Positions 35,383 to 43,376 of a stretch of 64,000 nt of DNA are shown here, one piece after another; the stretch's first letter is position 1; each line of letters begins with the position of its first letter. Made by a program: the position numbers and the translations under genes. Source of the DNA: Bacteroidales bacterium. GTDB lineage: Bacteria > Bacteroidota > Bacteroidia > Bacteroidales > UBA932. The notes under the pieces are model-generated. The model was not told the DNA's origin, did no database searches, and saw only the letters and a program-made list of their open reading frames with translations. Location of the stretch: the NCBI GenBank assembly GCA_017555965.1, contig JAFZFH010000086.1:19748-83747 (forward strand), given 5' to 3'.

Positions 35383-35388
35383 TTATAG

Positions 35389-35430
35389 ATTCCCGATCAG
35401 GTCGGGAATGACGTAAAATCAGGAATGACG
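35389..35430. repeat. Dispersed ATGAC-type hairpin repeat, copy C, between groS and groL
   Basis: ATTCCCGA (35389-35396) pairs perfectly with TCGGGAAT (35402-35409) around TCAGG, followed by GAC. A partial second right arm, AGGAATGACG, follows at 35421-35430. Confidence 0.7.
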
Positions 35431-35431
35431 A

Positions 35432-35698
35432 CTAGAGTATTGCCAATATGTCAGACTGCTTCATGATAAGGTAGTCTTTTCCCTCTACAGACACATCTGT
35501 GCCTGCATATTTACCGTAGATGACAACGTCACCCACCTGAACCTCCATCGGCTCGTCCTTCTTTCCAGGACCTGCAGCGACTACTGTTCCCTGCTGTGGC
35601 TTCTCTTTTGCTGTGTCAGGAATGTAAAGGCCTGACGCTGTCTGAGTCTCAGCCGCTTTCGGCTCGATGACTACTCTGTCTGCTAATGGTCTGATCAT
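35432..35698 (-). CDS. groS: Co-chaperonin GroES (10 kDa)
   Basis: The 88-aa product ([20 protein letters not shown] at the start, then the mobile loop [16 protein letters not shown], and [14 protein letters not shown]) is a GroES of normal length that caps the GroEL ring. It is the first gene of the groSL operon on the minus strand. Upstream lie a hairpin repeat, a sigma-54-like sequence and a palindrome. Confidence 0.97.
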   Translation of the reverse strand: MIRPLADRVVIEPKAAETQTASGLYIPDTAKEKPQQGTVVAAGPGKKDEPMEVQVGDVVIYGKYAGTDVSVEGKDYLIMKQSDILAIL

Positions 35699-35732
35699 AT
35701 TTCTGTTCTTTTAAATTATTTCTGTTTTTGGG

Positions 35733-35777
35733 ATCCCGAGTCTTCGCTCGGGATGACAACCGGAGGCTCGGGATGAC
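35733..35777. repeat. Dispersed ATGAC-type hairpin repeat, copy D, in the groS leader
   Basis: ATCCCGAG (35733-35740) pairs perfectly with CTCGGGAT (35747-35754) around TCTTCG, followed by GAC. A second right arm, GCTCGGGATGAC, follows at 35766-35777. Confidence 0.7.
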
Positions 35778-35807
35778 ACCTAGAAGTTTCCGGATGCGGC
35801 TTTGAAA

Positions 35808-35822
35808 TCAAACAAAGTGCCA
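35808..35822 (-). promoter_or_regulatory. Possible groS promoter: sigma-54-like -24/-12, overlapping a GCACTTTG -7-like box
   Basis: The minus strand reads TGGCAC (35822-35817), 5 nt, TTGA (35811-35808). This matches the sigma-54 consensus TGGCAC-N5-TTGC except for the last base, which is normally conserved. The same stretch includes GCACTTTG (35820-35813), a poor housekeeping -7 box. The assignment is uncertain. Confidence 0.3.
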
Positions 35823-35834
35823 AGAGAAAAATAC

Positions 35835-35847
35835 TGACATTTTGTCA
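35835..35847. promoter_or_regulatory. Palindrome TGACATTTTGTCA upstream of groS
   Basis: TGACA (35835-35839) and TGTCA (35843-35847) flank TTT. The palindrome is centred where the -33 element of the groS promoter would lie and in the divergent region to the DUF819 gene. No CIRCE element (TTAGCACTC/GAGTGCTAA) is present, so this could be the heat-shock operator; that is inference. Confidence 0.4.
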
Positions 35848-35885
35848 CATTAGTAAAAGGGGATATTATTTTTGATAAAAATGTC

Positions 35886-35893
35886 TAACTTTG
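35886..35893 (+). promoter_or_regulatory. -7 box of the DUF819 gene
   Basis: TAACTTTG, 22 nt before ATG 35916. No -33 element is visible at the proper spacing. Confidence 0.45.
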
Positions 35894-35915
35894 ACATGAC
35901 TAAACCTGAGATCAT

Positions 35916-37082
35916 ATGAACATTCTTAACTGGATAATCCTTATTGCAGGATTCTGCCTTATGCCGGCAGGTGTACTCTGGCTTTGCAAAAAGTTCAGCG
36001 TCCTTAAGAAGATCGGCCCTGTACTCATACTCTACGGATTGGGCATAATCATAGGAAATACAGGTCTGATGCCTGAGCAGATGCCTGCAGCACAGGAACT
36101 CCTGTCGAATGCGATGGTTCCGCTTGCAATTCCTCTGATGCTGTTCGGATGTACATTCAACATGAAGGGAGCGAGATCGCAGATCCTGGCACTTGTCACC
36201 GGCATGGCGTCAGTCGCCATAGCCATAGCCCTCGGCTACCTCATCTTCGGTCGCGACATACCGGAAGGAGCTAAGGTAGGAGGCATGCTGACAGGTGTAT
36301 ATACAGGAGGAACAATCAATCTTGCAGCTCTGAAGACCATGTTAGGAGTGAAGGAGGAGACTTATATACTCATAAACTCATACGACATCCTTGTCAGCTT
36401 CCTCTATCTGTCATTTCTGCTGACTGTCGGAATCCGAGTTTTCAGAAAAATTCTGCCGAATACAGTCGGACAATTTACCGAAAAGGATGAAGCGGCAATA
36501 AAAGCCGAGATGGAAAAGGAGAATGAAAACCCATATGAAGGATTATTCACTTCAAAAGGCCTTGCGACAGCCGGAAAGCTGCTTGGTCTGACCGTTCTGA
36601 TCGTGGGAATATCTGCCGGAGTGGCTCTCGTCTTGCCAGAAAGCGCATTCATGACCATATTCATCCTGATGCTCACCACATTGGGAATCGGATCATCCTT
36701 CATCAGAAAGGTTCATGACATGAAATACAGCTACGACATCGGCATGTATTTCATATATATATTCTGCATCGTGGTGGCCTCAATGGCAGACCTCGGCGAA
36801 CTCGACTTCGTCGGTGGCATCGACCTGCTCGGATATCTGCTGTTTGCAGTATTCGGATCGCTCCTTCTCCAGGTCGTCTTTGCAAAGATATTCAAGATAG
36901 ACTCGGACATGATGGTCATCTCATCTGTGACCTACATCAATTCCCCACCATTTGTCCCTATGATGGCGGCTGCAATGAAAAATAAAGATGTGCTTATTCC
37001 GGGACTGACAATCGGCGTCATCGGATATGCAGCCGGCAATTATCTCGGCTTTCTGATGTCCCAGCTGCTCGGACTGCTATAG
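35916..37082 (+). CDS. DUF819 family membrane protein, probable transporter
   Basis: The 388-aa protein has about ten or eleven predicted hydrophobic helices, starting with NWIILIAGFCLMPAGVLWL. The family-typical region PLAIPLMLFGCTFNMKGARS and the glycine-rich GMLTGVYTGGTINLAAL identify DUF819 (YjcL-like) proteins, which resemble anion or amino-acid permeases. A charged cytoplasmic loop (about residues 185-210) divides two halves. The substrate is unknown. The 3' end overlaps the convergent methyltransferase gene by 6 bp. Confidence 0.8.
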   Translation: MNILNWIILIAGFCLMPAGVLWLCKKFSVLKKIGPVLILYGLGIIIGNTGLMPEQMPAAQELLSNAMVPLAIPLMLFGCTFNMKGARSQILALVTGMASVAIAIALGYLIFGRDIPEGAKVGGMLTGVYTGGTINLAALKTMLGVKEETYILINSYDILVSFLYLSFLLTVGIRVFRKILPNTVGQFTEKDEAAIKAEMEKENENPYEGLFTSKGLATAGKLLGLTVLIVGISAGVALVLPESAFMTIFILMLTTLGIGSSFIRKVHDMKYSYDIGMYFIYIFCIVVASMADLGELDFVGGIDLLGYLLFAVFGSLLLQVVFAKIFKIDSDMMVISSVTYINSPPFVPMMAAAMKNKDVLIPGLTIGVIGYAAGNYLGFLMSQLLGLL

Positions 37083-37607
37083 ATGCAGGCGGAAATGCCA
37101 GAGGATCACACCCACGCTGACTGACACGTTCAGGGAGTGCTTTGTTCCGAACTGCGGAATTTCGAGACAGAAGTCGGCAGCATCGACGACGTCCTGACGC
37201 ACACCCGCCACTTCATTGCCGAAGACCACGGCATAGCGTCGGCCAGGCTCGGGCACGAACTTGTCCAACATGACAGAACCGATGGTCTGCTCAGCACAAA
37301 TGACAGTGTAACCATCTTCCTTCAGACGACGGATGGCATCCATGGTATCATCTACATGTTCCCATGCTACGCTATCCTCCGCACCGAGAGCGGATTTATG
37401 GATTTCTGCAGAAGGTGGAGCTGCGCATATGCCACAGAGATAGACCTTGTCGATCTTGAATGAATCTGATGTACGGAAAGCAGATCCGACATTATGGGCA
37501 CTGCGGATATTGTCCAGCACAACCACAAGTCCTGACTCTGGAAGTTCCTTGTATTCGTCTGCCGAAACTCGGCCGAGTTCAATATTCAATAGTTTCCTAT
37601 TATGCAT
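37077..37607 (-). CDS. SpoU/TrmH family RNA 2'-O-methyltransferase
   Basis: The 176-aa SPOUT enzyme has the three motifs: motif 1 NIRSAHNVGSAFRTSD, motif 2 VVFGNEVAGV and motif 3 IPQFGTKHSLNVSVSVGVIL, which form the trefoil-knot SAM site. It would methylate a ribose in tRNA or rRNA. It is short and lacks the N-terminal substrate-binding extension of TsnR/RlmB types. ATG 37607 (MHNRKLLNIEL) is preferred to one eight codons upstream because a TACCTTTG box ends 21 nt before it. Exact target unknown. Confidence 0.88.
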   Translation of the reverse strand: MHNRKLLNIELGRVSADEYKELPESGLVVVLDNIRSAHNVGSAFRTSDSFKIDKVYLCGICAAPPSAEIHKSALGAEDSVAWEHVDDTMDAIRRLKEDGYTVICAEQTIGSVMLDKFVPEPGRRYAVVFGNEVAGVRQDVVDAADFCLEIPQFGTKHSLNVSVSVGVILWHFRLHL

Positions 37608-37628
37608 AAATCTCGAAAAGTTGAGATG

Positions 37629-37636
37629 CAAAGGTA
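37629..37636 (-). promoter_or_regulatory. -7 box of the SpoU methyltransferase gene
   Basis: The minus strand reads TACCTTTG, 21 nt before ATG 37607. The -33 element is not clear. Confidence 0.45.
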
Positions 37637-37656
37637 GTCAAAAATCAAAAAATGAT

Positions 37657-37664
37657 TAATTTTG
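37657..37664 (+). promoter_or_regulatory. -7 box of the glyA operon
   Basis: TAATTTTG, 25 nt before the glyA ATG, divergent from the methyltransferase promoter. The -33 element is weak. Confidence 0.45.
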
Positions 37665-37689
37665 CGAAATATAAAAAACTAGAAAGTAT

Positions 37690-39018
37690 ATGAAACAGGA
37701 TGTACAAATTTTCAATCTGATCAAGAAGGAAGAGGACAGACAGACCTCGGGTATCGAGCTTATTGCGTCCGAAAACTATGTTACAAACCAGGTGCTTGAG
37801 GCTTTAGGTTCAATCTGCACAAACAAGTATGCAGAGGGTTACCCTGGAGCAAGATATTACGGTGGATGTGAGGTCGTGGACCAGATCGAACAACTTGCCA
37901 TCGACAGATTATGCGAACTGTTTGAGGCAGAGTATGCAAATGTACAGCCACATTCCGGAGCACAGGCAAACATGGCCGTGATGATGGCCTGCATCAAGCC
38001 TGGCGACACATTCATGGGTCTTGACCTTGCTCATGGCGGTCACCTTACCCATGGCTCTCCAGTAAACGTTTCCGGACTCCTCTACAATGCAGTTCCATAC
38101 GGACTCAAGGAGTCTACTGGCATGATCGATTATGAGCAGATGGAGCAGAGAGCTCTCGAGTTCAAGCCGAAGCTCATCATCGGAGGTGCATCAGCATATT
38201 CAAGAGAGTGGGATTATGCACGCATGCGTGAAATCGCAGACAAGGTGGGAGCGATCCTGTGGGTTGACATGGCTCACACTGCCGGTCTTATTGCAGCAGG
38301 TCTCCTCAGCAATCCTGTAAAATATGCGCACATCGTGACTTCAACCACACATAAGACCCTTCGTGGACCTCGTGGAGGCATCATCCTGATGGGCAAGGAT
38401 TTCGACAATCCATGGGGACTCACAACTCCTAAGGGTGTTGTCAAGAAGATGTCACAGATCCTCAACTCAAGCGTATTCCCCGGCGTTCAGGGCGGACCGC
38501 TCGAGCACTGCATCGCTGCCAAGGCTGTTTCTTTCTACGAAGCACTCCAGCCTGAGTACAAGGAATATCAGAAGCAGGTCGTTTCAAACGCACAGGCTAT
38601 GGCAGAAGCATTTACTTCAAGAGGATATAAGATCGTATCAGGCGGAACAGACAACCACCTCATGCTCATCGATCTCCGCAGCAAGTTCCCTGAACTTACA
38701 GGTAAGGTCGCAGAGAAGGAGCTCGGAAAGGCAGACATCACAATCAACAAGAACATGGTACCGTTTGACTCACGTACACCATTCCAGACATCTGGTATCC
38801 GCGTAGGAACTCCGGCCATCACTTCAAGAGGTTTCGTGGAGAAGGATATGGAATTCATTGTCAACCTCATCGACCAGGTCCTTGCAAATGCAGCATCTAA
38901 CCTTGACCTTATTGCAGGCAGGACTGAGGAAGGACGCGAGGCATATGAGGAAGTTCTTGCAAATGTGAGAAAGCAGGTCCGCATGAAGACAAACGGAATG
39001 CCTCTTAACAGATATTAA
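37690..39018 (+). CDS. glyA: Serine hydroxymethyltransferase
   Basis: This PLP enzyme interconverts serine and glycine with tetrahydrofolate, the main source of one-carbon units. Motifs: [32 protein letters not shown], the substrate region [10 protein letters not shown] and the PLP-lysine motif [13 protein letters not shown]. The 442-aa length fits a bacterial SHMT with the slightly longer Bacteroidetes C-terminus. It heads a probable operon with the exported nitroreductase-like gene (1-bp gap). Confidence 0.98.
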   Translation: MKQDVQIFNLIKKEEDRQTSGIELIASENYVTNQVLEALGSICTNKYAEGYPGARYYGGCEVVDQIEQLAIDRLCELFEAEYANVQPHSGAQANMAVMMACIKPGDTFMGLDLAHGGHLTHGSPVNVSGLLYNAVPYGLKESTGMIDYEQMEQRALEFKPKLIIGGASAYSREWDYARMREIADKVGAILWVDMAHTAGLIAAGLLSNPVKYAHIVTSTTHKTLRGPRGGIILMGKDFDNPWGLTTPKGVVKKMSQILNSSVFPGVQGGPLEHCIAAKAVSFYEALQPEYKEYQKQVVSNAQAMAEAFTSRGYKIVSGGTDNHLMLIDLRSKFPELTGKVAEKELGKADITINKNMVPFDSRTPFQTSGIRVGTPAITSRGFVEKDMEFIVNLIDQVLANAASNLDLIAGRTEEGREAYEEVLANVRKQVRMKTNGMPLNRY

Positions 39019-39019
39019 T

Positions 39020-39619
39020 ATGAAGAGATTCGTCAAACTTATCGCAACTGCTGCACTTGCAGTATTCACTATGAGTTCATGTAATAACGGCGGCAGCAAT
39101 ACAGATGCTGTACTTGAAAACATCCACAACAGGAAAAGCGTACGCGAATATACTGCTGAACCTGTATCGGATGCGGATATTCAGACAATGCTCAAGGCTG
39201 CCATGGCAGCTCCGACAGCTGTGAACTTCCAGCCTTGGAGATTTGTAGTGATCAACACACGCGAAGATCTCGACGCTCTTGCAGATAAGCTCCCATACGC
39301 AAAAATGCTCAAGCAGGCGCCGCTTGCAATCGTAGTCTGCGGCGAGACTCTCTGGATGGGAGGAGCTGAGAATCCGTTCTGGGCACAGGACTGCTCGGCA
39401 GCGACTCAGAACCTTCTTCTTGCAGCTGAAGCACTCGGACTCGGAGCAGTGTGGACAGCAGCATATCCGGATGCTGAAAGATGCAAGTCTATCGGTGATG
39501 CTCTCGGACTTCCTTCAACTGTGAAACCGCTCTGCGTAGTTCCTATCGGACATCCGGCAGGAGAAAACCAGCCGAAGGACAAGTGGAAGCCAGAAAACAT
39601 CCACTACGGAAGATGGTAG
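39020..39619 (+). CDS. Nitroreductase-family protein with a lipoprotein signal
   Basis: The 199-aa product begins MKRFVKLIATAALAVFTMSS followed by CNNGGS, a lipoprotein signal with Cys near residue 21. The rest is a compact nitroreductase (FMN) domain: NRKSVREYTAEPVSDADI, AAPTAVNFQPWRFVV, QNLLLAAEALGLGAVWT. Family members reduce nitro compounds, quinones or flavin-linked substrates with NAD(P)H. Predicted export is odd for an enzyme that normally uses cytoplasmic FMN and NAD(P)H. It starts 1 bp after glyA and overlaps the HD-domain gene. Confidence 0.85.
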   Translation: MKRFVKLIATAALAVFTMSSCNNGGSNTDAVLENIHNRKSVREYTAEPVSDADIQTMLKAAMAAPTAVNFQPWRFVVINTREDLDALADKLPYAKMLKQAPLAIVVCGETLWMGGAENPFWAQDCSAATQNLLLAAEALGLGAVWTAAYPDAERCKSIGDALGLPSTVKPLCVVPIGHPAGENQPKDKWKPENIHYGRW

Positions 39620-40275
39620 ACTATATCTACAATGATATAACCTCCCGATATGCCGATTTTGACCCGGCGCATCGGGAGGATCATGTTTTAACAGTGATCT
39701 CTCAGGCGATGGAACTCCTTGACAGGATGCCTCAGTGGCTGAACGATCACCCGGAAGCTGCTGACGAATGGAATATTCCGGTAGACCGTAACATTCTTCT
39801 TGCTGCCGCGGCATGTCATGATCTCGGGCTTGTCAACGGCCGCGAAAATCACCATCTTGATTCTGGAAAGATAATCAGGTCTGACCGTAGATTGCGCGAG
39901 TGGTTCGATGAAGATCAGATTGAAATCATAGCCCAGGCAGCAGAGGATCATCGTGCATCAGGCAAATCTGCCCCACGCAGCATTTACGGAATGCTGGTAG
40001 CCGAAGCAGACAGAGTCATCGACGGAGAGACCATAATCCGCCGTACCATCCAGTTCGGAATGAAACATTATCCCGATCTTGACAAGGACGGCCATATAGA
40101 ACGTGCCGTCGCCCATCTTCGAGAAAAGTACGGACGCGGAGGCTATCTCAAATTATGGATACCATGGAGCGACAACGCCGCCCGTCTCTCTGCCCTTCAG
40201 GACACCATCGCCTCCGACGATGCCATCATTACAGAAGTTCGAAGAGTTGCTGAGCTATTGAACGTGATCGGATAG
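39613..40275 (+). CDS. HD-domain phosphohydrolase
   Basis: The 220-aa protein has the HD signature: a first His in HREDHVLTV, the His-Asp pair in ACHDLGLVNG, a further His in AEDHRASGK and an Asp in AEADRVID. It resembles YedJ/YpgQ-type HD hydrolases, which act on nucleotides or phosphate esters. ATG 39613 overlaps the nitroreductase stop by 7 bp, suggesting translational coupling; a start at 39583 would overlap more. The 3' end overlaps the convergent M23 gene by 47 bp. Substrate unknown. Confidence 0.82.
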   Translation: MVDYIYNDITSRYADFDPAHREDHVLTVISQAMELLDRMPQWLNDHPEAADEWNIPVDRNILLAAAACHDLGLVNGRENHHLDSGKIIRSDRRLREWFDEDQIEIIAQAAEDHRASGKSAPRSIYGMLVAEADRVIDGETIIRRTIQFGMKHYPDLDKDGHIERAVAHLREKYGRGGYLKLWIPWSDNAARLSALQDTIASDDAIITEVRRVAELLNVIG

Positions 40276-41488
40276 AATCCACCTGATACTTGTACAGATT
40301 GTGGACCTGTCTGAATGATTCGAGATTTGCCTCATTGATAGGTTCTGCCGGTGGAGAATCCATCTTGAGCGGATTGATCGGCGTACCGTTCTTCCATACT
40401 CGGAAATCAAGATGAGGTCCTGTAGAACGTCCTGTGGAGCCTACATATCCGATGACCTCTCCCTGGCGGACGCGCTGTCCCGCCTTAAGCCCCTTTGCAT
40501 ATTTTGAAAGATGGAGATAAGCCGTCGAATAGACAGAATTATGCTTGATTCTCACGGTGTTACCGCCTGCGCCTTCATATTTGACACTTGTCACGACTCC
40601 GTCACCGATCGACATGACCGGAGTTCCTGTTGGAGCTGCATAATCGACCCCTGTATGAGCTTGAACCTTTCTTGTGACAGGATGCTTGCGGGCATGTGAG
40701 AAACCAGAACTGATACGTGAATAATTAAGAGGAGCCTTGAGGAAAGCCTTCCTCATGCTTTCTCCCTTTTCATTCCACCAGATGTTTCCGCCGTCCTTCT
40801 GGTTATACATGACCATTGGGAAATCCTCTTCTGCATGGCTGAACACGGCATAACGCACTGTATCCACAGCTATCACTTCTCCATCACATACCTTCTCCTC
40901 ATAAAGCACTCTGAAACGGTCTCCTTTCTGCAGAGCAAAAAAATCGACTGTCCACGCATAGATATCCGACAGGCTGACGATCAGAAGTGGCGAAACGTCC
41001 GCCGCCCTCATGTCCACCCAAAGCGAACTGCTGATGGTGACATCCGCATATTTTCTCTCTATTGTAACAGGCTTCAGACTCACCCACGCATCGTATGGAG
41101 CCTGACAAGAAAAGACTATGCTGCTGGACTTGTCACGATCATAGACAAGATACTCCAGCTTGTCAGAATAGTAGGCGCGATAAGCCTGACCGACACGGAG
41201 GGTTCTGACATCAAAAACAGAGTCACACGCCTGTGTGAGATTGTATGCTTCCTGAGCCGACAGACCGAGAGACCCCAGCAGACTTGAAAAGAACTGACCG
41301 TTCTTCACCTTACCCTCAGTTACAGATAGCGAATCCGTACTGAATCCGAGCGGATACTCTACCGTAACTGTATCAGTTACAGCAACATCTGCCACATTTC
41401 CTGATTCGGACTTCCTTTCACCGCACGATGCAGCGGCTATAATCACAGCTGCCAAAGCAGCGAATATTTTTATTCCTTTTCCAATCAT
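40229..41488 (-). CDS. M23 family lipoprotein with altered zinc motif
   Basis: The 419-aa product has a lipoprotein signal (IFAALAAVIIAAASCGER; Cys near residue 22), a long N-terminal part that resembles the LysM/OapA-like and inhibitory regions of MepM-type endopeptidases (GKVKNGQFFSSLLGSLGLS), and a C-terminal LytM domain. The first zinc motif is intact (HTGVDYAAPTGTP) and the Tyr-x-His motif is present (AYLHLSKYAKG), but the last motif reads GPHLDFRVW instead of GPHLHFE, so one zinc-ligand His is Asp. It may be an active variant or a scaffold. ATG 41488 lies 5 nt after a TATCTTTG box. Confidence 0.87.
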   Translation of the reverse strand: MIGKGIKIFAALAAVIIAAASCGERKSESGNVADVAVTDTVTVEYPLGFSTDSLSVTEGKVKNGQFFSSLLGSLGLSAQEAYNLTQACDSVFDVRTLRVGQAYRAYYSDKLEYLVYDRDKSSSIVFSCQAPYDAWVSLKPVTIERKYADVTISSSLWVDMRAADVSPLLIVSLSDIYAWTVDFFALQKGDRFRVLYEEKVCDGEVIAVDTVRYAVFSHAEEDFPMVMYNQKDGGNIWWNEKGESMRKAFLKAPLNYSRISSGFSHARKHPVTRKVQAHTGVDYAAPTGTPVMSIGDGVVTSVKYEGAGGNTVRIKHNSVYSTAYLHLSKYAKGLKAGQRVRQGEVIGYVGSTGRSTGPHLDFRVWKNGTPINPLKMDSPPAEPINEANLESFRQVHNLYKYQVDSIRSRSIAQQLFELL

Positions 41489-41493
41489 AGCCG

Positions 41494-41501
41494 CAAAGAT
41501 A
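41494..41501 (-). promoter_or_regulatory. -7 box of the M23 lipoprotein gene, adjacent to the start codon
   Basis: The minus strand reads TATCTTTG and ends 5 nt before ATG 41488, predicting little or no mRNA leader. Confidence 0.5.
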
Positions 41502-41560
41502 CAACAAAGTTTATATTTAGAAACCGACGCAGAAGCCGCTGCAGTGGGGATGTTGAAAGA

Positions 41561-41600
41561 ATTGTGGAAAAAAATGGAAAAAAGTGGGAGAAAGTGGAAA
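41561..41600 (+). promoter_or_regulatory. Putative MraZ operator: four TGG-type repeats with 10-bp period
   Basis: TGG occurs at 41565, 41575, 41585 and 41595, each in the context A/G-TGG-A/G and separated by A-rich 5-nt spacers. A further GTGGGG lies at 41544 in the same phase. Known MraZ operators are three or four TGGGN repeats with 5-nt spacers in front of mraZ. The array ends just upstream of the -7 box at 41609-41616, so it covers the -35 to -15 region, ideal for autorepression. Confidence 0.75.
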
Positions 41601-41608
41601 ATTATTCA

Positions 41609-41616
41609 TAATTTTG
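41609..41616 (+). promoter_or_regulatory. -7 box of the dcw cluster promoter
   Basis: TAATTTTG, 22 nt before the mraZ ATG. The -33 region has no TTG and instead holds the TGG repeats. Confidence 0.55.
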
Positions 41617-41638
41617 CCACACTAATGGCTTACAGAAA

Positions 41639-42091
41639 ATGACTGGATTTTTCGGCAAACATAACGCAAAGGTTGATGACAAGGGAAGACTCGTGATTCC
41701 TTCTGGCATCAAGAGCGTCGTGCCCGCCGACCAGATGGAATTCGTCATCAGAAAAGACATGTATTCAAACTGCCTTGAAATGTATACAAAGCAGGAATGG
41801 GCAAACATGTCACAGGCCGTGCGCTCAAAGCTCGACCTCGCTTTTGACGAAGATCACATGCGCTATTGGAGAACTTATATGAGCGACACCGTGACAGTGG
41901 TACCGGATGCAAAGCTCGGCAGAATCTCAATCCCAAAGGAAATACTTGAAAAGGCCGGCATCGATAAGGAAGTCGTCTTTCTTGGCGTAGACTACAAGGT
42001 CGAAATCTGGGCAAAGGAAGAGCTGGAAGGCGGAAGCCTCTCTCCAGAGGATTTCCGAATGATGGGCAAGAAAATAGCGGGTCGCATTTAA
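41639..42091 (+). CDS. mraZ: Transcriptional regulator MraZ
   Basis: The 150-aa protein has two SpoVT/AbrB-like swapped-hairpin domains, the first with NAKVDDKGRLVIPSGIKS and the second with PDAKLGRISIPKEILEKAG. MraZ forms a ring that binds phased TGGGN repeats and controls its own dcw cluster. The repeat array directly upstream supports this here. ATG 41639 gives the normal length. It is the first gene of the cluster. Confidence 0.95.
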   Translation: MTGFFGKHNAKVDDKGRLVIPSGIKSVVPADQMEFVIRKDMYSNCLEMYTKQEWANMSQAVRSKLDLAFDEDHMRYWRTYMSDTVTVVPDAKLGRISIPKEILEKAGIDKEVVFLGVDYKVEIWAKEELEGGSLSPEDFRMMGKKIAGRI

Positions 42092-42110
42092 AAACACAAG
42101 GAGCCATAAA

Positions 42111-43019
42111 ATGTCTGAATACCACACCCCCGTACTGCTGGATGAAAGCGTTTCCGCTTTGATCAGCTCACCTTCCGGAATTTATGCAGACGCTACATTC
42201 GGTGGCGGCGGACACACGTCCGAAGTCCTCAGGAGACTCTCTCCGGAGGGACGCATGATCTCATTCGACCGCGACAGCGACGCAATAGCGAACAAGCCCG
42301 ACGACGACAGGCTTACGCTCATCCGCAGCGACTTCCGATGGATCCACAACCACATAATCCACCAGGGCTATCCCGAAGGTATCGACGGCGTTCTCGCTGA
42401 CCTCGGAGTTTCGTCCCATCAGTTCGACACCGCAGAAAGAGGTTTCTCCTTCAGATATGAAGCTCCGCTGGATATGAGAATGAACCAGGAGGCTCAGACG
42501 ACCGCAGCAGACATCATCAACAGCTACGAGCAGGAAGACCTCGACAGGATACTGAAGCTCTACGGCGAAGTGGACAACAGCAGAAGACTCGCACAGATGA
42601 TCTGTAAGGCCAGGGAAATTTCAAGAATCGAAACCACAACAGATCTTGGAAAGGCGATCGAAAGCGCCCTGCCGAAGTTTGCGGAACACAAATTCCTCGC
42701 AAAGGTCTATCAGGCATTGAGAATCGAGGTGAACCAGGAAATGAAGTCTTTGGAAAAGTTCCTTTCAGGAGCGGCCAAATCCCTGAAGCCGGGTGGAAGA
42801 CTGGTGGTCATCACCTACCACTCCCTCGAGGACAGAATGGTCAAGAACTTCATCAAGGCTGGAAATATCGAAGGTAAGGTGGAGAAGGACTTCTACGGAA
42901 ACTCGAAAGCGCCTCTGCGAGCAGTGAACAGGAAGCCGATACTGCCTCAGGAAAGCGAGATTGCATCAAACACAAGAGCACGCAGTGCAAAACTCAGAAT
43001 AGCAGAAAAAGAAGAATAA
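42111..43019 (+). CDS. rsmH: 16S rRNA (cytosine1402-N4)-methyltransferase
   Basis: The 302-aa SAM-dependent enzyme begins YHTPVLLDESVSAL, has the SAM loop DATFGGGGHTSEVL, the motif LADLGVSSHQFDTAERGFSF and the C-terminal RSAKLRIAEK. It methylates C1402 in the ribosomal P site and by convention sits second in the dcw cluster. Its last base overlaps the first base of the ftsL-like gene. Confidence 0.97.
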   Translation: MSEYHTPVLLDESVSALISSPSGIYADATFGGGGHTSEVLRRLSPEGRMISFDRDSDAIANKPDDDRLTLIRSDFRWIHNHIIHQGYPEGIDGVLADLGVSSHQFDTAERGFSFRYEAPLDMRMNQEAQTTAADIINSYEQEDLDRILKLYGEVDNSRRLAQMICKAREISRIETTTDLGKAIESALPKFAEHKFLAKVYQALRIEVNQEMKSLEKFLSGAAKSLKPGGRLVVITYHSLEDRMVKNFIKAGNIEGKVEKDFYGNSKAPLRAVNRKPILPQESEIASNTRARSAKLRIAEKEE

Positions 43020-43372
43020 TGGGATTAAGGTTAAACATAAGCTGGAAGAAGATAGGCCATGCTGTCAAGGAGTTCTTCATCTCCCTGGCACGCGGCGACC
43101 TCCTGACCAGACTCAGAGTCGACAGGGCTCTGCCTTATATCCTGTACCTGTTCTTTCTGGGATGCATCAGCATATGGCTGAGCTACCATGCGGAACAGAC
43201 CATGCTGAAGGTTCAGAAGAACAACGAGATCATCAGGACCTTGAAGATATATAACGCACAGAAGACATACGAGCTTGTAGGCCTCGACAGAATAGCGACA
43301 GTGGAGAAGATGCTTGAGGATGCAGGATCAAAAGTGAAGGCGCCGGAAAAACCGGCGGACATATTGAAATAA
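43019..43372 (+). CDS. ftsL: FtsL-like cell-division protein
   Basis: The 117-aa protein has a cytoplasmic segment of about 38 residues, one transmembrane helix (ALPYILYLFFLGCISIWLS) and a periplasmic coiled-coil-like stretch (EQTMLKVQKNNEIIRTLKIY). This topology and the place between rsmH and ftsI identify FtsL, which bridges FtsQ/FtsB and FtsWI in the divisome. Sequence conservation is low in this family, so position and topology carry the call. A TAA and 4 bp separate it from ftsI. Confidence 0.82.
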   Translation: MGLRLNISWKKIGHAVKEFFISLARGDLLTRLRVDRALPYILYLFFLGCISIWLSYHAEQTMLKVQKNNEIIRTLKIYNAQKTYELVGLDRIATVEKMLEDAGSKVKAPEKPADILK

Positions 43373-43376
43373 TCTA

